DNA of 64,000 bases, taken from Limnohabitans sp. (GTDB lineage: Bacteria; Pseudomonadota; Gammaproteobacteria; Burkholderiales; Burkholderiaceae_C). Numbering within the stretch: position 1 is the first letter of the stretch; each line of letters opens with the position of its first letter. The stretch lies in assembly GCF_017848645.1 (NCBI RefSeq), contig NZ_JAFEIF010000041.1, positions 1-64,000 of the forward strand, read 5' to 3'. Shown here in pieces: positions 56,953 through 64,000 of this stretch. The notes under the pieces are model-generated. The model saw only the letters and a program-made list of their open reading frames with translations. It was not told the DNA's origin and did no database searches. Both the position numbers and the translations under genes were made by a program.

Positions 56953-58098
56953 TCAGTCCGTCTTGGGGGGGCAGGCGCTGGCCGAGTGGATCACGCCACC
57001 CCCCAGGCACACTTCGCCGTCGTACAGCACCGCGCTTTGTCCGGGGGTGACCGCCCATTGGGGTTCGCTGAACGACAACTCAAAACCTGTGGACCCATCG
57101 GGCATGCCGAGCGCTTGCAGAACGCAAGGCGCATCGGTTTGCCGGTAGCGCGTCTTGGCGGCATAGGCCCCTGGCGACGGCGCTTGCCCCGCGCACCAGC
57201 TCACATCGGTGGCCTGCAGTTGGGGTGACAGCAGCCAGGGGTGGTCGTGGCCTTGCACCACCCACAAGGTGTTGTTCGGAATGTCTTTGCGGGCCACAAA
57301 CCAAGGTGTGTGTTCGCCGCCGCCTCTTTGTGCACCTTTGGTTTTGATGCCACCGATGCCCAGGCCCTGGCGCTGGCCCAGGGTGTAAAAGCTCAGCCCC
57401 ACATGTTTTCCAATGGTGCGCCCTGACGGGTCTTTGATCGGGCCGGGTTCTTTGCTGATGTAGCGGTTCAAAAACTCGCGAAACGGCCGCTCGCCAATGA
57501 AGCAAATGCCGGTGGAGTCTTTTTTCCGGGCGTTGGGCAGGCCAATCTCTTCGGCAATGCGGCGCACCTCGGTCTTGTGCAGTTCGCCCACCGGAAACAG
57601 GGTTTTGGACAATTGCGCCTGGTTCAGGCGGTGCAAAAAGTAGCTTTGGTCTTTGGAGGGGTCTAGGCCCTTGAGCAGCTCAAACAGGCCTGTGGTCATG
57701 TTCTGTCGCACGCGGGCGTAGTGACCCGTTGCAATTTTTTCGGCCCCCAAGCGCATGGCGTGGTCCAAAAACGACTTGAACTTGATTTCTGCGTTGCACA
57801 GGATGTCCGGGTTGGGCGTGCGTCCAGCCTGGTATTCGCGTACAAACTCTGAAAAAACCCGGTCTTTGTAATCGGCCGCGAAATTGACGTGCTCGATCTC
57901 GATGCCCAGCACATCGGCGACGGCGGCGGCATCGACGAAGTCGACGTTGGACGAGCAGTACTCGCTGTCATCGTCGTCTTCCCAGTTTTTCATGAAGATG
58001 CCGATCACCTCGTGGCCCTGCTGTTGGAGCAGATGGGCGGTGACGGCTGAATCGACGCCGCCGGACAAACCGACGACCACACGTGCAAGATGAGACAT
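56953..58098 (-). CDS. mnmA: tRNA-specific 2-thiouridylase MnmA
   Basis: A 381-residue PP-loop enzyme that makes 2-thiouridine at U34 of Lys, Glu and Gln tRNAs, taking sulfur from the TusABCDE relay. The ATP loop is [15 protein letters not shown] (about 9-23). The catalytic cysteines are in [11 protein letters not shown] and [12 protein letters not shown]. The C-terminal domains include [11 protein letters not shown] and the strand [16 protein letters not shown]. It ends one base from the tcuB stop. Confidence 0.97.
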   Translation of the reverse strand: MSHLARVVVGLSGGVDSAVTAHLLQQQGHEVIGIFMKNWEDDDDSEYCSSNVDFVDAAAVADVLGIEIEHVNFAADYKDRVFSEFVREYQAGRTPNPDILCNAEIKFKSFLDHAMRLGAEKIATGHYARVRQNMTTGLFELLKGLDPSKDQSYFLHRLNQAQLSKTLFPVGELHKTEVRRIAEEIGLPNARKKDSTGICFIGERPFREFLNRYISKEPGPIKDPSGRTIGKHVGLSFYTLGQRQGLGIGGIKTKGAQRGGGEHTPWFVARKDIPNNTLWVVQGHDHPWLLSPQLQATDVSWCAGQAPSPGAYAAKTRYRQTDAPCVLQALGMPDGSTGFELSFSEPQWAVTPGQSAVLYDGEVCLGGGVIHSASACPPKTD

Positions 58099-58172
58099 GC
58101 CCGAATTATCCCGTGCGCGCCGCCTCGGTCGGCAGATGGCGAAAATTTATAATGCCCGATTGGTTCCCATTC

Positions 58173-58901
58173 ATGACCTTGCATTGCACATGGTGCCCCC
58201 CCATCCGGACTTTCTTGCGCGACACGGCGCGAGGCCTGTTCATCGTGACCCACAGTGGCTTGGCCATGGTGGGCTTGGGAGCGGCCGCCCTGGTGCTGGC
58301 CTTGTGGTGGCAGCCCCAATGGTTGAACCAAGCGGAGGGGGCGCTGTTCGACTGGTTGCGTGAGCGTCAGGTGTTGCTGTCCTGGTTGCCGGAAAACGCA
58401 GCCGATCGTGCCACCGCAGTCCATTTACAGGACCTGCCCCGACCTCAGGCGGCCGTGGCCGTCTGGCTGGGGCGCAAGTACAAAGTGGCGCCCGAGCCTT
58501 TGGCGGCCTTGGTGGCCGAGGCCCATGTGCTGGGCAAAAAGCACAAGCTGGCCCCTCACCTGATTTTGGGGGTGATGGCCATCGAATCCAACTTTCACCC
58601 TTATGTGCAAAGCCAAGCCGGAGCGCAAGGATTGATGCAGGTCATGACCGGCATCCATGCCCAGCGCTACGAAGCCTATGGTGGCAAATTGGCGGCTTTT
58701 GACCCGATCACCAATTTGCGTGTGGGCGTCGGCGTGCTGGCCGACGCCATCAAGCTGCGTGGTGGCTCCATCGAGGAGGGCCTCAAGTTTTATCTGGGCG
58801 GCTATGAGCTCACGGAAGATGGCGGATATGTGGCCAAGGTCATGGCTGAGCAGGCCTTGCTCGATCAAGTGGCCGCAGGTGTGAAGGTGCCTACACAGTG
58901 A
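58173..58901 (+). CDS. Lytic transglycosylase (SLT domain) with N-terminal membrane anchor
   Basis: A 242-residue envelope protein. One membrane segment at about 27-45 anchors it, and a periplasmic SLT domain follows. The catalytic Glu138 is in VMAIESNFHPYVQSQAGAQGLMQVM, then PITNLRVGVGVL and YLGGYEL close the domain. It cleaves the glycan strand between MurNAc and GlcNAc, forming 1,6-anhydro ends. The ATG at 58173 is preferred over one at 58152 that lies inside a TATAAT element at 58148-58153. It is followed 10 bases later by the MBOAT gene; O-acetylation of MurNAc blocks this class of enzyme, so the pairing is informative. Confidence 0.9.
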   Translation: MTLHCTWCPPIRTFLRDTARGLFIVTHSGLAMVGLGAAALVLALWWQPQWLNQAEGALFDWLRERQVLLSWLPENAADRATAVHLQDLPRPQAAVAVWLGRKYKVAPEPLAALVAEAHVLGKKHKLAPHLILGVMAIESNFHPYVQSQAGAQGLMQVMTGIHAQRYEAYGGKLAAFDPITNLRVGVGVLADAIKLRGGSIEEGLKFYLGGYELTEDGGYVAKVMAEQALLDQVAAGVKVPTQ

Positions 58902-58911
58902 ATTGTTCTGA

Positions 58912-60324
58912 ATGAGTTTTGTCTCGCCCGAGTTCGCGCTCCTGTGTTTGTTGTTTTTGCCAATTTACTGGTCTTTGGCCGAACACCCGCGTGCGCAGCG
59001 CGGCTTGCTCATCGCCTCAGCTTACGGCTTGTACGCCACCTGGGTGCCCATTTTTGCTTTGGTTTTGGGGGCTTACAGCACCGTTGTCTGGGGTCTGGGG
59101 CGCTGGATTGAGCGGGCTGGGCCAGGGCGGTTGCCCTTGGTGCTGGGCCTGTGGCTGGCCGGGTCTTTTCTTTTTTTCGTCAAATACTATGAGTTTGTGC
59201 GTGAGACCTTTCAGGCTCTCCTGCAGCACACAGGCTTTGTCTCCTTGTTGCCCGTGCTCGATGGGGTGACACCTGTGGGGGTGTCGTTTTTCACCTTTCA
59301 GGCGGTGAGTTACCTGGTCATGGTGGGGCGCGCACCGGCTTTGGCCCGTTCCTGGCCGGATGTGCTGTTGTTCCTGAGTTTTTGGCCGACCTTGTTTGCC
59401 GGGCCGATCTGGCGGGCTGAGCAATTTTTTGCCCAGATCGATGAGCAAAACCCGGCCCGCCGCGTGGGCCGCCCTCGCCAAGCTTGGCTGGCCCTGTATC
59501 TGATCGCCTTGGGTCTGGTGCAAAAGGTGGTGTTGGCGTCCTGGTTGTCCGCGCAGGTGGTGGACCCGGTTTACAAGTTTCCCGACCACTACGCCAGTGT
59601 GTCGCTGGCGGCTGCCATGCTGGGCTACAGCTTGCAGATTTTTCTGGATTTTGCGGGCTACACCCTGATCGTGACCGGGCTGGCTTTGTTGCTGGGTTAC
59701 CGGTTGCCCGTCAATTTTCGGCAGCCCTATTTGGCGCGCAACCTGTCCGATTTCTGGACACGCTGGCATGTGTCTTTGTCCAGCTTCATCCGCGATTACA
59801 TTTACATCCCCATGGGCGGCAACCGACTGGGCTGGGGTCGCACGCAGCTGAATGTGCTGTTGGGCATGCTGATCAGCGGTTTGTGGCACGGGGCCAACTG
59901 GACTTTTGTGGTCTGGGGTTTGCTGCACGGGCTGGGCGTGGTGGTGCAGAACACCGCCAAGCGCCTGGGTATGCCGGCTTGGCCGCGCTCGGTGGCGCAA
60001 ATCCTGACCTTTGTTTTTGTCAGTGTGGCCTGGGTGTTTTTTCGCGCCGAGTCGGTGCCTCAGGCGCTGCACATGTTACAGGGCCTGTGGGATAGCCCGG
60101 CTGGTTTTTGGCTGCCCGAGCAATTGCCGTGGTGGGGTTTGTTGGGCGTGGCTGCGCTGGTGTGGGGCCTGAGTCCTCGGGCCTTGTGGTGGCAGCGTCA
60201 GAGCGTGGCTGGGTTGGCGCGTTTGGGGCCCTGGCTGGGCGCCGTTTTGCTGGCCCTGCTGTTGTGTGTGGTGCTGTATGGGGCCCCCGAGGGGGTGCCT
60301 GCTTTCATTTATTTCCGGTTTTGA
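58912..60324 (+). CDS. MBOAT-family O-acyltransferase (AlgI/PatA-like)
   Basis: A 470-residue polytopic membrane protein of the membrane-bound O-acyltransferase family. Motifs include FFTFQAVSYL, WPTLFAGPI, LDFAGYTLI, FWTRWHVSLSSFIRDYIYIPMGGNR and the catalytic SGLWHGANWTF (His326). Members bring acetyl groups across the membrane and hand them to a periplasmic SGNH partner, as in AlgI-AlgJ/X or PatA-PatB. Here two SGNH genes follow immediately, and a lytic transglycosylase precedes it. I favour peptidoglycan or another envelope glycan as target; alginate genes are absent. Confidence 0.92.
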   Translation: MSFVSPEFALLCLLFLPIYWSLAEHPRAQRGLLIASAYGLYATWVPIFALVLGAYSTVVWGLGRWIERAGPGRLPLVLGLWLAGSFLFFVKYYEFVRETFQALLQHTGFVSLLPVLDGVTPVGVSFFTFQAVSYLVMVGRAPALARSWPDVLLFLSFWPTLFAGPIWRAEQFFAQIDEQNPARRVGRPRQAWLALYLIALGLVQKVVLASWLSAQVVDPVYKFPDHYASVSLAAAMLGYSLQIFLDFAGYTLIVTGLALLLGYRLPVNFRQPYLARNLSDFWTRWHVSLSSFIRDYIYIPMGGNRLGWGRTQLNVLLGMLISGLWHGANWTFVVWGLLHGLGVVVQNTAKRLGMPAWPRSVAQILTFVFVSVAWVFFRAESVPQALHMLQGLWDSPAGFWLPEQLPWWGLLGVAALVWGLSPRALWWQRQSVAGLARLGPWLGAVLLALLLCVVLYGAPEGVPAFIYFRF

Positions 60325-60325
60325 T

Positions 60326-61321
60326 ATGCGCCGTCATTTGTCTGCACGTCAACTCAGTTGGCTTTTGCCCAGCGTGGCCTTGGTGGTCTGCCTGAGTTGG
60401 CTGACTTCCCTGGAGAAGTACCTGGGCGTTCGCTACCACGTCAGCCTGGAGGCGGCTTTGCCGCCTGCCGTGGCCGATGCTTTGTTTGCGCCTTCACGTT
60501 GGCTCGATGAGCGCGTTCGCTCTGGTGGTGCCAGGCCCTTGTTTCGTTTGAATTGGCCCTCTTCGGCGGGTATTCAAGAGGAGGCGCAGGCCTTGCCCAA
60601 GCGCACGCCTGAGCCACCGCAGCTGCAGGACTTGCCCAGTCCGTTGCCGCCGGGAGAATTTTTGCCCACCTTGGCGCAACAGAAGCTGGCCCTGGGTCCC
60701 CAGCGCATTTTGCTGGCGGGTGACTCGATGATGCAAGGCATTGCGCCCTTGTTCATGCGAGACATCAAGCGCCTGTACCCCGATTGGCAAGTGCAGGATT
60801 TGAGCCGTACAAGCACGGGTCTGACCATGCGGCGGTACTTTGATTGGCCCGCCCGCATGGCCGATGAAATGGATGCCCAAAGCCTGACCCTGTTGGTGGT
60901 CTTTCTGGGCCCCAATGACCCTTGGGACTTGCTGGTCGATGGTCGTCGCCATTTGTTTCCATCACCTGGCTGGGCCTTGAACTACGCTTTGCGTGTGGAC
61001 GAGGTGTTGGCCGCTGCCGAGCAGCGCCAGGTGCGCGTGATCTGGGTGGGGCTGCCCGCCATGCAGGAAGGTCGGATCCGGGACGGCGCCGTCCTGCAAA
61101 ATCACATCTTTCACGCCCGAGCCACCCAATGGGGAACAGATTACCTGGCCACAGAGCCCCTGATCGGCACCTTGTCAGCACCTTTTCAAAAATTCAAACT
61201 CAAAGAAGATGGACAGCGTGTGAATCTGCGCGCCCAAGACGGCATCCACCTCACGCCTTCGGGCCAGCGCCTGATCAGCCAAGCCCTGCTGACCCACATC
61301 GAGCAGGCGCGGCAGCCATGA
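60326..61321 (+). CDS. SGNH/GDSL-family envelope protein (DUF459/PatB-like), probable O-acetyltransferase partner
   Basis: A 331-residue protein with an N-terminal signal anchor (about 10-28), a Pro-rich linker (85-115) and an SGNH domain. Block I is LLAGDSMMQG (Ser134), block III is FLGPNDPWD (Asn197) and block V is DGIHLTPSG (Asp305, His308). The catalytic set is therefore complete. It starts one base past the MBOAT stop, so the pair is translated together. The role is probably to transfer acetyl groups delivered by the MBOAT, or to remove them; the sequence alone cannot separate these. Confidence 0.86.
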   Translation: MRRHLSARQLSWLLPSVALVVCLSWLTSLEKYLGVRYHVSLEAALPPAVADALFAPSRWLDERVRSGGARPLFRLNWPSSAGIQEEAQALPKRTPEPPQLQDLPSPLPPGEFLPTLAQQKLALGPQRILLAGDSMMQGIAPLFMRDIKRLYPDWQVQDLSRTSTGLTMRRYFDWPARMADEMDAQSLTLLVVFLGPNDPWDLLVDGRRHLFPSPGWALNYALRVDEVLAAAEQRQVRVIWVGLPAMQEGRIRDGAVLQNHIFHARATQWGTDYLATEPLIGTLSAPFQKFKLKEDGQRVNLRAQDGIHLTPSGQRLISQALLTHIEQARQP

Positions 61322-62769
61322 AACCTTTCAAGCTTGCACAAGCGGCCGTCTGCCTGGTGTTGACCTGGAGTAGCACACTGGGGCAGGCCCAAAGCGGGTC
61401 AGCGCCCGTCACCCGCATGCAGGTGCAGACTCAGTCCGATGCCCCCGATTTGCAATGCGGTTTGCCACCCCCTAAGCCAAGGCCCCCCAGACCGGCCGAT
61501 CCCGACCCGGTTGAATGGCCCACTCAGGCCGAGGTCGACCAGCAGGTGCAGACCTATTTGAAGGCCGCATCCCAGAGGCCGGAGCCTGTCCAGAATGAAG
61601 GGCCTGCCGCTGCGCCTTTGTGGCCTCGGGTGGGCGCTTCGGTGTTGCGCGTCGGCATTTGGAGCGACAGCCACCTGGCGGCCGGGTTTTTCACCCAGGA
61701 GCTGCAGCGTTTGTCGCGCCTTGCGCCCGATCAGGTGCGTGCGCGTTTCGTGCCGGCCAACTTGGGCCGTGCGGGCGTGCGCCTGCCTTTGCGCAAAACC
61801 TGTGTGAGCCCCGACTGGCATTACGAGCCCGCCCATGCCCAAAGTGACGGCGCGGCTTACCCGGGCCCCGGCTTGGTCAACATGCGCAGCCGCCAGGACG
61901 GTGCCTGGCTGGCGCTGGACCTGCGCAGCGCGTCCAGGCGCGCCGAGCATGCCCTTGTGCGCCTGCTTTACCAGCAGACCGAGCGGCCCATCTTGCTGGC
62001 GCTGCGGGTGGACGACGGTCCCGAACAGACCATCAGCTTGCAGGGCCCTCAGGGGCCAGCTGTGCTGGAGTTGGCTGGCCAGAGCGGCATCTCGACCCTG
62101 GCCTTGCGGGTGGTGCAAGGCCCCTTGCGGGTGCAGGGCCTGGAGTGGCCGGTGGCCCCATCTGTGCGTTTGCAAATGGATGTGTTTGGCTATCCCGGGG
62201 CCACGGTCGGGGGCTGGCGGCATGTGCGGCCGGAGTCGCTTGCGCCCTGGTGGCCCGAGCCGCCTTATGACCTGGTGGTGTTGGCTTTTGGCACCAACGA
62301 GGGCAATGTCCAGCCCTTCAGTGCCCAGGCTTACCGGCAGATGCTGCAGGCCTCGGTGTCTCAGTGGCGGGCGGCGTTTCCCCAAACGGCCTGCTTGCTG
62401 ATCGCGCCGGGCGACAGGGGCGTGTTGTTGCGGCGTTCACAAAAGGGGAGCATGTCCGCGCCCCGTGGCGCAGAAGCAGCCGCCCCCGATGTGCTGCGTT
62501 TTACCCGCGTGCACGACGAGATTGGCCGCATTCAAAAGCAGGTGGCGCAGGCGAATGGCTGCCATGCCTGGAGCATGTTCGAGGCCATGGGCGGCGCAGG
62601 CAGTGCTTACCGATGGGCGCGGCACAACCCGCCTCTGATGGCGCGGGACCTGATCCACTTCACCGTGCCCGGCTATCAGCGTTTGGCGCAGTTGATGGCG
62701 CAAGATTTGGGCTGGGGCCCGGCCCTGTTTGACCCTTTGCCTTTGCCTTCGCCTGCGGCCAACCGTTGA
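61318..62769 (+). CDS. Secreted SGNH hydrolase with inserted beta-rich domain (Ape1-like architecture)
   Basis: A 483-residue secreted protein. The signal peptide ends near QAQS (about residue 26). A Pro-rich linker (50-100) follows. SGNH block I (GIWSDSHLAAG, Ser118) lies near 113, and the remaining blocks (FGTNEGN at 324-330, DLIHFTVPGYQ with Asp444 and His447) come much later. Between them (about 175-283) is a beta-strand-rich segment (LVRLLYQQTERPILLALRVDD, VLELAGQSGISTLALRV). A catalytic domain split by a beta-sandwich is the layout of Ape1-type O-acetylpeptidoglycan esterases. The ATG overlaps the preceding stop. Confidence 0.8.
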   Translation: MKPFKLAQAAVCLVLTWSSTLGQAQSGSAPVTRMQVQTQSDAPDLQCGLPPPKPRPPRPADPDPVEWPTQAEVDQQVQTYLKAASQRPEPVQNEGPAAAPLWPRVGASVLRVGIWSDSHLAAGFFTQELQRLSRLAPDQVRARFVPANLGRAGVRLPLRKTCVSPDWHYEPAHAQSDGAAYPGPGLVNMRSRQDGAWLALDLRSASRRAEHALVRLLYQQTERPILLALRVDDGPEQTISLQGPQGPAVLELAGQSGISTLALRVVQGPLRVQGLEWPVAPSVRLQMDVFGYPGATVGGWRHVRPESLAPWWPEPPYDLVVLAFGTNEGNVQPFSAQAYRQMLQASVSQWRAAFPQTACLLIAPGDRGVLLRRSQKGSMSAPRGAEAAAPDVLRFTRVHDEIGRIQKQVAQANGCHAWSMFEAMGGAGSAYRWARHNPPLMARDLIHFTVPGYQRLAQLMAQDLGWGPALFDPLPLPSPAANR

Positions 62770-62790
62770 GTTTTGGCAGGCGGTGCGCGC

Positions 62791-63552
62791 TCAGCCCGTA
62801 CGCGCAAAAAACACCACGCTCATCACCAAGCCGGTGCCGATCACCAGCCAGCGCACCCAGCGCACGGGCAGGCGTTTGGCCAGGCGGGCACCGGTCCAGC
62901 CGCCCGCCGTGGCCAGCGCCATCATCCAAAGGGCCTGCGGCCAGACGATGGCTCCGGCCACCGCAAAGGCGGCCACCGACAGCAAAGACAGCACAAAGGA
63001 GTTGAGGTTTTTCAGGGCGTTGACGGTGTTGAGCCGGCTCTCACCCGTCAAGGTGTACAGCGCCATCAGCAAAATGCCCAAGCCGCCGTTGAAGTAGCCG
63101 CCATAAATGGCCACACCCATCAGGCCCGGCAGTCGCCAAGTGGGGTGGCCTTGCCCCGAATTGCGCCGGGCGAGCCAGGGGCCGGCCGCAAAGAGCGCCG
63201 TGGCCAGCAGCAGCAACCAGGGCACGAGGCCTGAGAACACCCGCGCCGGGGTGATTAGCAGCAGGCCTGCGCCGATCAAGCCGCCTGTTGCGGCAATCGC
63301 CACTTCGCGCTGCAGCAGGGCGCGGGGCAGGGTTTGCAGCTCCGAGCGAAACCCCAGCACACTGCCCAGGTAACCCGGGCTGACGGCCATGGCGCTGGTG
63401 GCATTGGCCGCCAAGGGCGGCACACCGGCAAAAACCAGGGCGGGAAAGGTGAGAAAACTACCGCCTCCGGCGATCGCATTGAGCACGCCCGCGGCGAAAG
63501 CGGCCGCGCCTGTGAGCAGCCACAGGGCTTCGGTGGGCAGATCGGGACTCAT
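62791..63552 (-). CDS. TSUP-family permease (TauE/SafE)
   Basis: A 253-residue inner-membrane protein with about eight hydrophobic segments. The duplicated TSUP signature is visible in NAIAGGGSFLTFPALVFAGVPPLAANATSAMAVSPGYLGS and GVAIYGGYFNGGLGILLMALY. Members export sulfite, sulfoacetate or similar anions. Its ATG overlaps the stop of the NUDIX gene (ATGA), so the two form an operon. Confidence 0.9.
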   Translation of the reverse strand: MSPDLPTEALWLLTGAAAFAAGVLNAIAGGGSFLTFPALVFAGVPPLAANATSAMAVSPGYLGSVLGFRSELQTLPRALLQREVAIAATGGLIGAGLLLITPARVFSGLVPWLLLLATALFAAGPWLARRNSGQGHPTWRLPGLMGVAIYGGYFNGGLGILLMALYTLTGESRLNTVNALKNLNSFVLSLLSVAAFAVAGAIVWPQALWMMALATAGGWTGARLAKRLPVRWVRWLVIGTGLVMSVVFFARTG

Positions 63553-64000
63553 GCTGACAGGGGGGGCAAATCGGCCACGGCCGGGTCGGTGTGGATCACC
63601 GCCAACGGGAAGCGTTGCCCGGCCAGGTGGTCTTCAATGCAGCGCAAAACCAGGGGGCTGCGGTGGCGCTCGGCGCTGGCGCGCACTTCTTCGGGGGTCA
63701 TCCAGAGGGTGCGCACGATGCCCTCGTCCAGGCTCAGATGGGGCTGCAGCTCGCCGATGTCGCCGCAAAAAGCCATGCGCACATAGGTGATGTCTTCGCC
63801 GGTTGCCGGGCGCTGAAAGCGTGAGAGGTAAATGCCCACCAAGGCAGTGGGCGTGAAGGGCTGGGCGGTTTCTTCCAGCGCTTCGCGGGCGCAGGCTTGT
63901 GCGGGCGATTCGCCCGGGTCCAGGTGACCTGCCGGGTTGTTCAGGCGCAAACCTTCTTGGGTGTGCTCTTCGATCAACAGGTAGCGGCCATCACGCTCGA
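63549..64000 (-). CDS. NUDIX hydrolase (NudJ-like), C-terminal part (cut by window edge)
   Basis: The reverse strand encodes a NUDIX domain that runs off the window at 64000; the visible part begins in the frame ERDGRYLLIEEHT. The box GHLDPGESPAQACAREALEETA follows the GX5EX7REUXEE pattern. Visible from about 150 codons, it resembles NudJ-type phosphatases that cleave thiamin or prenyl diphosphates. A TTG at 63977 is not the true start because the upstream residues are conserved. It is not the same gene as the one at the left edge, whose box lies outside the window. Confidence 0.88.
   Translation of the reverse strand, partial: ERDGRYLLIEEHTQEGLRLNNPAGHLDPGESPAQACAREALEETAQPFTPTALVGIYLSRFQRPATGEDITYVRMAFCGDIGELQPHLSLDEGIVRTLWMTPEEVRASAERHRSPLVLRCIEDHLAGQRFPLAVIHTDPAVADLPPLSA

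Overview
The window is GC-rich, densely coding bacterial chromosome. It looks like a betaproteobacterium of the order Burkholderiales, most likely family Comamonadaceae and possibly a Limnohabitans- or Rhodoferax-like freshwater organism. This rests on gene order (dapF-yigA-xerC; a complete mraZ-to-lpxC cluster; uvrA-MFS-ssb; tcuR/tcuAB), on protein flavour, and on the Bug-type solute-binding protein. The genus is inference; no rRNA is present.

Layout. 0-3 kb: partial NUDIX gene, dapF, yigA-like DUF484 gene, xerC. 3-5.4 kb: a COG0523 metal GTPase with a His-rich loop and a zinc-ligand-free DksA, ended by a perfect 21-bp inverted-repeat terminator. 5.4-24.3 kb: the complete division and cell-wall (dcw) cluster mraZ-rsmH-ftsL-ftsI-murE-murF-mraY-murD-ftsW-murG-murC-ddl-ftsQ-ftsA-ftsZ-lpxC. 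Almost every junction from rsmH to ftsQ overlaps, which implies one translationally coupled unit making UDP-MurNAc-pentapeptide, lipid I/II and the divisome. A 10-bp-periodic GTG repeat ahead of mraZ is a good candidate MraZ operator.

24-33 kb: housekeeping and accessory metabolism (EamA permease, pyrF, enoyl-CoA hydratase, VOC protein, serine hydrolase, acyl-CoA dehydrogenase, GST, gdhA). Inside it lies a decayed DUF1016 nuclease gene whose core is deleted, plus a small coupled ORF, both flanked by an imperfect ~60-bp direct repeat. 33-39.4 kb: a catabolic block (AlkK-like acyl-CoA ligase, SDR, Bug binding protein, BKACE/DUF849 enzyme, carboxymuconolactone-decarboxylase-like protein) divergent from an AraC regulator; three GGGACA-type repeats at ~21-bp spacing lie between them.

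39.4-46.5 kb: mixed genes: class-C-type serine hydrolase, unknown secreted protein, MerR regulator with a PaaI thioesterase, a YefM/YoeB toxin-antitoxin pair, a cytochrome P450 divergent from an AraC-type regulator, a CYTH protein and a membrane-anchored glutaredoxin. 46.5-51.4 kb: uvrA, an MFS transporter, ssb. 51.4-57 kb: a tricarballylate-type (tcu) locus with a TDT-family permease, a LysR regulator, an SDR lacking its catalytic Tyr, tcuA and tcuB. 57-62.8 kb: mnmA, then a lytic transglycosylase, an MBOAT acyltransferase and two SGNH proteins. The second SGNH protein is split by a beta-rich insert as in Ape1-type esterases, so this is a candidate peptidoglycan O-acetylation/de-O-acetylation locus. 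62.8-64 kb: TSUP permease and a second, partial NUDIX gene.

No tRNA, rRNA, CRISPR array, intact insertion sequence or prophage was seen. The only gene-free stretch above 300 bp is 5350-5688.
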